38,955 bases of DNA from the NCBI RefSeq assembly GCF_000568255.1, contig NZ_KK037166.1:487063-526017 (forward strand), in the 5' to 3' direction. The position numbers were made by a program, and so were the translations under genes. Below the pieces are notes generated by a model that saw only the letters and a list, made by a program, of their open reading frames with translations, searched no databases and was not told the origin of the DNA. Positions 34,501-38,955 of the stretch are shown here, piece after piece. How positions within the stretch are numbered: position 1 is the stretch's first letter; the number at the start of each line of letters is the position of its first letter. This DNA comes from Kutzneria sp. 744. GTDB lineage: Bacteria > Actinomycetota > Actinomycetes > Mycobacteriales > Pseudonocardiaceae.

Positions 34501-35329
34501 CATCGCGAAACTGCGCCTGACCGCCGACAACCACGTCGCCGAGCGCACCGACTTCTGTTGGGACGGCACGACAGTGGTCGAGCAGGCGCACTCCGGCGGA
34601 CTGACGACGACTTGGGACTATCAGCCGGGCGAACACGTGCCGCTCACCCAGACCGAGCGCGACGCGACCAACCAGAGGTTCTACGCGATCGTCACGGACA
34701 TGCTCGGCACACCAACGGAACTGGTCGAGGCCAACGGACGCCTGGCCTGGCGCCAGGCGACCACCCTGTGGGGCGAGCAGCTCGCCCCGTACGCGCCGGG
34801 CGCATACTGCCCGCTGCGGTTTCCCGGCCAGTACCACGACGTCGAAACCGGTCAGAACTACAACCTGCACCGGTATTACGACCCTACGGCCGGCAGTTAC
34901 GCCAGCGACGACCCGCTCGGCGCGGACGGCGGTCCCAATCCTCACGCCTACGTGCCCAACCCGATGGACTGGTCCGATCCGCTCGGCCTCACGCCGTGTC
35001 CGAAGGGACGGTGGAAGGCTAGGGCGGACTTCTCACACAAGGGCACGATGAGCAAGAAGTACGATGCCCACGCCGCGGACTTCGGCGTCACCGGCAACCG
35101 GAGCAACGCGACCCTCGCACAGTTCGAGCAGGCCATGAAGAACCACATGACGGACCCGGACACCAAGATCTACCGGTACAACTATCGCGGGCAGGGTCCG
35201 GCGGTGGGCTTCATCAACCCGACCAGCCACAAGATGGTCATGCTGCACACCGACGGCAAGTTCTGGTCGGCGTACCAGTTGGGCGACAATCAGTTCATGA
35301 ACATTGTCCACAAGGGATTCCTATGGTGA
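31565..35329 (+). CDS. WXG-led RHS/YD-repeat polymorphic toxin with colicin-D-like C-terminus
   Basis: The 1254-residue protein has three parts. Residues 1-100 are a helical WXG100-like/ESX-type leader (HPDHLRSSGGKLAAFGGKLADGG), with no signal peptide. A DUF6531 block (DPIDFASGEVILTQTDVELPG) opens a long series of YD repeats (for example RYHYDNTGRCI, RYEYDAAGHLVGETD), closed by the RHS core end YYDPTAGSYASDDPLGADGG and PMDWSDPLGL. The last 108 residues (SKKYDAHAADFGVTGN, FINPTSHKMVMLHTDGKFWSAYQLGDNQFMN) resemble the colicin D tRNA-Arg nuclease, H1169 matching its likely active-site His. It should be exported by a type VII-like route and kill competitors by tRNA cleavage. No obvious ribosome binding site precedes ATG 31565. 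The next gene overlaps it. Confidence 0.9.
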   Translation: MTGINVHPDHLRSSGGKLAAFGGKLADGGQKLETAGQNLVSHASSDRSGIGAVVAKAMGEGVQITGKVFGEGGRVVEGAGKRLHTMADLHEEADRSAASALRKHHPGREGNIAPHGGGVRAARPLGRSSGRDRSARSHLGGNPRDHAVDVNGRTLSEDPIDFASGEVILTQTDVELPGVLPLVLSRTHVSSYRVGRSFGPAWASTVDQRLEVDGEGVVFVAADGVLLAYPTPQDEAVLPEEGARWPLRRTVDGYLLDKPEFAEHLRFDVDGTLRSMGDRRGHDIDFVRAADGTLTQIRHSGGYVVGVEAADGLITGLSVEGRPLARFGYDNDRLAEVVNGSGQPLRLHYDADGRLAQWVDRNGMWYRYHYDNTGRCILAEGADGNLTCALDYDRDNRVTSATDSQGHVTLYQFNQARQIVSVIDPLGARTVSEWDRYDRLLSRTDPLGHTTRLEYTENGDVARVTRPDGSQVLAEHNDLRLPAVVVEPDGAVWRREYDDVGNLVTVTDPAGGVTRYTYDDSHHLAAMTDARGAVTSVECDAAGLPIAVTDPLGARTRYERDRLGRVTTVVDPLGGVTRLEWTGDGQLATRVHPDGSIVRWTYDGEGNEIERVDPHGALTRTDYRGFDMPAATIDATGARTEYHYDTEQRLASITNPAGLVWRYEYDAAGHLVGETDFDGRSTRYGRDATGRMASRTNALGQTTTFVRDALGRVVERHAIDGITTFGYDAADRVLWATNTDADLTLTYDSLGNVLTETCNGRTLTSTYDPLGHKTTRTTASGAVSRWRYDAAGQPLALTAAGATLTFGYDPAGREINRRVGALSLSQTWDAAHRLHTQALTVPAPDNRPHLIQRRAYTYRADGAVTNVVDQIGGVRTYELDQLGRAARVIAADVDERYDYDPSGNVGGPTREHVGTLVRAAGLIRYEHDAQGRIIARHSRTLSGQRRTWRYAWNSDDQLVAVSTPDGVTWRYLYDPLGRRIAKLRLTADNHVAERTDFCWDGTTVVEQAHSGGLTTTWDYQPGEHVPLTQTERDATNQRFYAIVTDMLGTPTELVEANGRLAWRQATTLWGEQLAPYAPGAYCPLRFPGQYHDVETGQNYNLHRYYDPTAGSYASDDPLGADGGPNPHAYVPNPMDWSDPLGLTPCPKGRWKARADFSHKGTMSKKYDAHAADFGVTGNRSNATLAQFEQAMKNHMTDPDTKIYRYNYRGQGPAVGFINPTSHKMVMLHTDGKFWSAYQLGDNQFMNIVHKGFLW

Positions 35330-35934
35330 GCGACGCGGTGGCCGACTTCCGCAGGCGGTGGGGCGCGGGTTCCGTGGTTCCGCTGGCCGCCCACGACATC
35401 ACCAGACGCCTGGGCATCCAGCCCGCCGACACCGTGATCGCCGGGCCCGACGGCGCGGTGCTGGTCACGACACAGGGATACGGATTGGTGGGGGGCACAC
35501 CGGACTTCGTGCGGGAGCGCGTTCCCGAAGGTGTGGACGAGGCCCGGGCACGGTTCGTCCGCTACGCTCGCCGGACCGGGTCCGCGGTCCTCGTCGAGAT
35601 CGCCGCCGAGTTTCCGCCCACGCGGCAGAGCTGGTCCAAGCCCGCGGACGTGGCCCCGGGAAGTGCCGTCGCCGAGCAGCTGGACCTCATGCGATCGTTC
35701 GCCGACGGCCAGACCCCGCCCGCCGACTTCGCCCGTCGCTGGCTCGCCGCCCGACGCCGTTCGCTCAGCGAGGGTGAGCGGACCAGGCCGCCACTGACAG
35801 AGATCCTGGACCGGATGTTCTCCGCATTGGACGACTACGCGATCGACCCAACCCTGCACGAGCCCGGCGACCTCACCGACGAGCAGCTCGCCGACGTTGC
35901 GCGCCGGGCGCTGGAGGAACTCGCCGACGCTTGA
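35323..35934 (+). CDS. Probable colicin-D-type immunity protein
   Basis: The 203-residue soluble protein begins 7 bp inside the toxin gene, the usual toxin-immunity layout. Its C-terminal half reads ADFARRWLAARRRSLSEGE, then LDRMFSALDDYAIDPTLHEPGDLTDEQLADVARRALEEL. This acidic helical pattern matches colicin D immunity proteins and their actinomycete homologues. The N-terminal half (DAVADFRRRWGAGSVVPLAAHD, QSWSKPAD) may be a separate SUKH-like or unknown extension. It should bind and block the C-terminal nuclease of the preceding toxin. Confidence 0.78.
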   Translation: MVSDAVADFRRRWGAGSVVPLAAHDITRRLGIQPADTVIAGPDGAVLVTTQGYGLVGGTPDFVRERVPEGVDEARARFVRYARRTGSAVLVEIAAEFPPTRQSWSKPADVAPGSAVAEQLDLMRSFADGQTPPADFARRWLAARRRSLSEGERTRPPLTEILDRMFSALDDYAIDPTLHEPGDLTDEQLADVARRALEELADA

Positions 35935-36117
35935 TCCGCCGATGCCTGGCTGGAGCCCTACGAGCAGTGGGCAACAGCCGAGGTGCTACCGGGCCTCGGC
36001 CACCCGGCGGGATTTCACGGCTGCTCGAGTCGGCCGCCGACGCGGACGTCCCCGACAGCGATCGAATCAGGGCTCTCGGCGGTGGCCGTCGACGATGGTG
36101 GCGTGGCCGACGGATAC

Positions 36118-36702
36118 TCAGATCGGTCGGGGCGCCTCCTTCAGACCGGAGAACACGGCGGAGATCAGCCGCCGGCCCTGAGCCACGCCGTCGTCGTTGT
36201 TCGCGACCCGCCACAGAAAACTCATCAGCATGATGATGTCAGCGGGGTCGTGCCCCGGCGCGATGGCGCCCTCGGCCACGCAGGCGTCGACCAACTTCGT
36301 CACGGCGGCAGTGGTCGGACCCCAGGACGCGGCGATGAGCTCCTGGGCCGCGGCACTGTGCAACGCGTCACCGAGGCCGTGCTTAATGCGGATGTAGGCC
36401 GACAGGGTCTCGAACCACTCGACGAAGGCGGCCTTCGCCGAGGAGTGCCGGGCCAGGACCTCGTCGGCGGTGGTGGTCAGGCGGTCGATGTCGTGCTGGT
36501 AGGCCGCCAGGATCAGGTCCTCGCGCGTGGGGAAATGGCGGTAGAGCGTGCCGGCGCCGACGCCGGCGCGTTTGGCGACCTCGCTCAGCGGCACGAGCGG
36601 ATTCTCCGCGAACAGCTCGTGGGCCGCCTCGATGATCGCGACCCGGTTGCGCGCGGCGGCCTTGCGCTGCGTGCCGTAGGTGCTCGGCGTCTGGTCGGTC
36701 AT
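36118..36702 (-). CDS. TetR-family repressor
   Basis: The 194-residue protein has an N-terminal TetR helix-turn-helix, RVAIIEAAHELFAENPLVPLSEVAKRAGVGAGTLYRHFPTREDLILAAY. Its C-terminal ligand-binding region carries AQELIAASWGPTTAAVTKLVDACVAEGAIAPGHDPADI, of the group linked to reductases and transporters. ATG 36702 is chosen over the upstream GTG because the domain starts right after it and CGAGG precedes it. It is divergent from a DUF998 membrane protein and an epimerase-like gene. The shared region has two inverted copies of a 16-bp palindrome-like site, so it most likely controls both directions. Confidence 0.93.
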   Translation of the reverse strand: MTDQTPSTYGTQRKAAARNRVAIIEAAHELFAENPLVPLSEVAKRAGVGAGTLYRHFPTREDLILAAYQHDIDRLTTTADEVLARHSSAKAAFVEWFETLSAYIRIKHGLGDALHSAAAQELIAASWGPTTAAVTKLVDACVAEGAIAPGHDPADIIMLMSFLWRVANNDDGVAQGRRLISAVFSGLKEAPRPI

Positions 36703-36723
36703 GCCTCGATGATGCCCCACGCT

Positions 36724-36778
36724 TTGACATGCGGACAATCCTCCGCTAGTTTAGGGCGACATGCGGAGGATCGTCCGC
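36724..36778 (+). promoter_or_regulatory. Promoter with two inverted TetR-type operators
   Basis: TTGACA (36724-36729) and TAGTTT (36747-36752) are 17 bp apart. The spacer holds GCGGACAATCCTCCGC (36731-36746). A second site, GCGGAGGATCGTCCGC (36763-36778), is its reverse complement with one mismatch. Both have GCGGA...TCCGC arms. Repressor on the first site would cover the promoter directly. Confidence 0.82.
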
Positions 36779-36802
36779 GTGTTGGATCCCGGGAGGTCTC
36801 TC

Positions 36803-37603
36803 ATGCGCCGCACGCTCACCGCACATCGACATGACGCCGAACCGGGCGACCCGGACGAAGCGGCCCCGACCCGCGCCCGCACCGCGCGAGGCGCCGAAGC
36901 GAGGTCGATCCTTCGGTCCGGTGCGGCCGCCCGGATCGGCGCGGTCCTGCTGTTCGTCGGCCCGCTGGTCTCGTGGGCGGCCGAGTTCGTCACGGCGGCG
37001 GCCTGGCAGCAGCCGCACTACTCGCCGTTCTACAACTGGGTCAGCCACCTCGGCCTGACCGGCCCGAGCCAGGTCGCGTTCGGGCAGGTGGGGAACTCCC
37101 CGCTGGGCGCGGTCATGGACACCGGCTGGGTGCTCTACGGCGCCCTGCTGATCATCGGCGCGCTGCTGTCCTTCGACCTGCGCCGGGGCGCGCGGCCGAT
37201 CGCCGTCGTCGTGCTGGCCGTCCTGTCCGGCGTCGGCGTGTCGCTCGTGGGCATCTTCCAGGGATCCAACGCGAACGTGGCCAACGGCCTGATCGCCTTC
37301 CACCAGTTCGGCGCGCAGGGCGTGATGCTCGCCGGGAACATCATGGCGATCGTCGTCGGCGCCACCGGGGCCAGGATCGGCCTCGGCCATGGCCGCCGCG
37401 TGGCGAGCGTCGTGCTGGGCATCGTCGGCCTGGTCGCGTTCCCGGTGTTCATGGCCGACGTGTTCACCGGCTGGGAGTGGAACATCGGGATGTTCGAACG
37501 CGCGGTGATCTACCCGATCATGATCGGCCACGTCCTCCTGGGCAGCGGTCTCATCGCCGCACGACGGGTTTCGCGCCGCCAGCCGGTCGCCGTCGGCAGC
37601 TAG
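36803..37603 (+). CDS. DUF998-family membrane protein
   Basis: The 266-residue protein has a basic, Arg/Ala-rich N-terminus of about 40 residues followed by six hydrophobic segments. Among them are IGAVLLFVGPLVSWAAEFVTAAAW, MDTGWVLYGALLIIGALLSF and ASVVLGIVGLVAFPVFMADVF. HYSPFYNWVSHLG after the first helix is the hallmark of DUF998 proteins. GGGAGG (36791-36796) supports ATG 36803 over ATG 36761, which lies inside the operator. Its role is unknown. It is the first gene behind the TetR-controlled promoter and is followed 44 bp later by the reductase gene. Confidence 0.85.
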   Translation: MRRTLTAHRHDAEPGDPDEAAPTRARTARGAEARSILRSGAAARIGAVLLFVGPLVSWAAEFVTAAAWQQPHYSPFYNWVSHLGLTGPSQVAFGQVGNSPLGAVMDTGWVLYGALLIIGALLSFDLRRGARPIAVVVLAVLSGVGVSLVGIFQGSNANVANGLIAFHQFGAQGVMLAGNIMAIVVGATGARIGLGHGRRVASVVLGIVGLVAFPVFMADVFTGWEWNIGMFERAVIYPIMIGHVLLGSGLIAARRVSRRQPVAVGS

Positions 37604-37647
37604 CGGCTCCAGCGAGCCGCCACGAACAACGAGAGTGAGGACACGAC

Positions 37648-38661
37648 ATGGCCCAGGTGCTGGTCACCGGGGGAACCGGCTACGTCGGCGGCTGGGCGAT
37701 CGTCGCTCTGCTCCAGCGTGGCTACGACGTGCGCGCGACCGTGCGCTCGTCGTCCCGAGAGCAGGCGGTGATCGACGCGGTGTCCACCGAGGTCGATCCG
37801 GCCGGGCGGCTCACCTTCGCGCACGCCGACCTGATGGACGACAACGGGTGGGACGCCGCCATGGCCTGCGTCGACTTCGTCCTGCACGTCGCGTCGCCGC
37901 TGGGCAGCGGTGACGACAAGGACCCCGAAGCGCTGATCGTGCCCGCTCGCGACGGCGCGCTGCGCGTGCTGCGCGCGGCGACCCGCGCGCAGGTGAAACG
38001 AGTCGTGATGACCTCGGCCGCCAACGCGGCCAGTCCCATGTCCTACGCGACCGAGGGCGTCACCGACGAGACACTGTGGACGGTCGACGACCCGTCCCTA
38101 CCGGCGTACCGACGGTCCAAGACGATCGCCGAGAAGGCGGCCTGGGACTTCATGGCTGCCCACGACGGCCCGACCGAACTGGTCACGGTGCTGCCCGGCG
38201 CGGTGCTCGGCCCCGTCCTCACCCCGGACAACGTCGGCACGGCGTCGATCATCCTGCGGATGCTGCGCGGACAGATGCGCGGCGCCCCCAAGATCGGCTT
38301 GGAGGTCGTCGACGTCCGCGACCTCGTCGACCTGCACATTCGCGCCATGACCGCACCCGATGCGGGCGGACAGCGGTTCCTGGGCACCGGGCCGTTCATC
38401 TGGATGGCCGACATCGCCCGTGCCCTCAAGGCCGGTCTCGGCGACAAGGCGGCAAAGGTCTCCACGCGGGAACTGCCGAACGTCCTCGTCCGGGTGATGG
38501 CGAGGTTCAGCCCGCCGTTGAAGTCGATCGTCATCTCGCTCGGCCGCCGCAACCGGCACACGACGGACAAGGCGCGAAGGATCCTGGACTGGACTCCACG
38601 TCCCGCCGAGCAGACCGCCGTCGACTGCGCGGAAAGCCTCCTCGGCCACGGGCTCGGGTGA
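37648..38661 (+). CDS. NAD(P)-dependent epimerase/reductase (dihydroflavonol-reductase-like extended SDR)
   Basis: The 337-residue protein has an N-terminal TGGTGYVGGWAI dinucleotide-binding loop and a second strand VRATVRSSSRE. It also has DFVLHVASPLGSG, VKRVVMTSAAN with the catalytic Ser region, and an atypical Tyr region AYRRSKTIAEKAAWDF (YxxxK form YRRSK). It belongs to the DFR/aldehyde-reductase group, often annotated aldehyde reductase. It likely reduces a carbonyl compound, possibly one that also serves as the TetR ligand. GAGGACACGAC before ATG 37648 is a reasonable ribosome binding site. Confidence 0.92.
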   Translation: MAQVLVTGGTGYVGGWAIVALLQRGYDVRATVRSSSREQAVIDAVSTEVDPAGRLTFAHADLMDDNGWDAAMACVDFVLHVASPLGSGDDKDPEALIVPARDGALRVLRAATRAQVKRVVMTSAANAASPMSYATEGVTDETLWTVDDPSLPAYRRSKTIAEKAAWDFMAAHDGPTELVTVLPGAVLGPVLTPDNVGTASIILRMLRGQMRGAPKIGLEVVDVRDLVDLHIRAMTAPDAGGQRFLGTGPFIWMADIARALKAGLGDKAAKVSTRELPNVLVRVMARFSPPLKSIVISLGRRNRHTTDKARRILDWTPRPAEQTAVDCAESLLGHGLG

Positions 38662-38728
38662 GCGCTCGGCCGTGCCGTCGACGGGGACGCGTCCGGCTGC
38701 CCGTACGGCCCTCAAGGTTGACGGTCAC

Positions 38729-38763
38729 GTGTGACTGTGAAACCGTCATTTTCGCAGTCACAC
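38729..38763. terminator. Hairpin downstream of the reductase gene
   Basis: GTGTGACTGTGAAA (38729-38742) pairs with TTTCGCAGTCACAC (38750-38763) with a single G-T position and a 7-nt loop. It could terminate the reductase operon. It overlaps the possible start of the last reading frame, so it could instead regulate that gene. Confidence 0.6.
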
Positions 38764-38955
38764 CATCTGGCGGGCCGCCAGGCCGAGGCCGAACGCCGGG
38801 TGCTGCGCGCCGTGCTGCCGGGTGGCCGTACCGCGCTCGACGCCGGCGACGGACCGCCGGCCGAGCTGACCGTGTCCTGGACGGTCACGGTCGGCGTGCG
38901 ACACCCGGTGTCGGCGGAGTTGACGCTGCCCGACCGGCAGCCCCGTGCCGCCGCG
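38731..38955 (+). CDS. Unrecognised reading frame running off the window
   Basis: From GTG 38731 (or GTG 38737) a frame runs open to the window end: VTVKPSFSQSHHLAGRQAEAERRVLR, then AELTVSWTVTVGVRHPVSAELTLPD. The third-position GC is high and the composition is protein-like. No family is recognised, there is no signal peptide, and the start is uncertain because it lies inside a hairpin and has only AAGG upstream. Confidence 0.35.
   Translation, partial: MTVKPSFSQSHHLAGRQAEAERRVLRAVLPGGRTALDAGDGPPAELTVSWTVTVGVRHPVSAELTLPDRQPRAAA

Overview
The window is high-GC actinomycete DNA, plausibly from a soil, plant-associated Streptomyces/Catenulispora-type relative. The signs are GC-rich third codon positions, GGAGG-type ribosome binding sites, ATGA-overlapping operons, many Tat/Sec-secreted glycoside hydrolases, a streptogrisin-type protease and a WXG-led YD-repeat toxin. 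No rRNA, tRNA or CRISPR array was seen.

Left part (1-24.7 kb): plant-polymer degradation. It holds the end of a LacI regulator, a GH5_8-type mannanase, a protein very like plant alpha-expansins, a secreted beta-helix protein, a second LacI regulator and a seven-gene operon. That operon encodes a PotABCD-type importer, a Gfo/Idh oxidoreductase, a DUF6807 protein and a cupin. Next come a GH27 alpha-galactosidase, a GH43 galactanase-like enzyme, two PETase/cutinase-family hydrolases, two small membrane proteins and a SapM-like phosphatase. Three further genes here are broken: an acetyl-xylan-esterase fragment, a GH5 cellulase (frameshift plus nonsense codon) and a streptogrisin-type protease (frameshift). 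The second LacI gene has a recognisable regulon: the palindrome GTGATCGATCAC lies in the spacers of the beta-helix promoter and the importer promoter, with a near-copy in front of lacI itself. A different promoter/operator module of exactly 60 bp occurs twice, 13 kb apart, before the expansin and the GH43 gene.

Middle (24.7-31.4 kb): accessory and mobile DNA. It holds a MerR gene, a roughly 1 kb gene-poor stretch, a small cysteine-containing hypothetical protein and a DinB-family gene. The gene-poor stretch carries three copies of a two-hairpin element whose stems show compensatory base changes; this is the best candidate for something undescribed. Next is an IS630-family element whose transposase is split by a complete group II intron in antisense orientation. 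The intron interrupts the codon after the first catalytic Asp, and its 5' GTGCGCC, domain V, 3' AC end and the 15-bp IS ends are all visible. A decayed IS5-type transposase follows.

Right part (31.5-39 kb): a 1254-residue WXG-led YD-repeat toxin with a colicin-D-like C-terminus, overlapped by its probable immunity gene. Then come a TetR regulator with two inverted operator copies facing a DUF998 membrane protein and an NAD-dependent epimerase/reductase, and finally the start of an unrecognised reading frame at the window edge.
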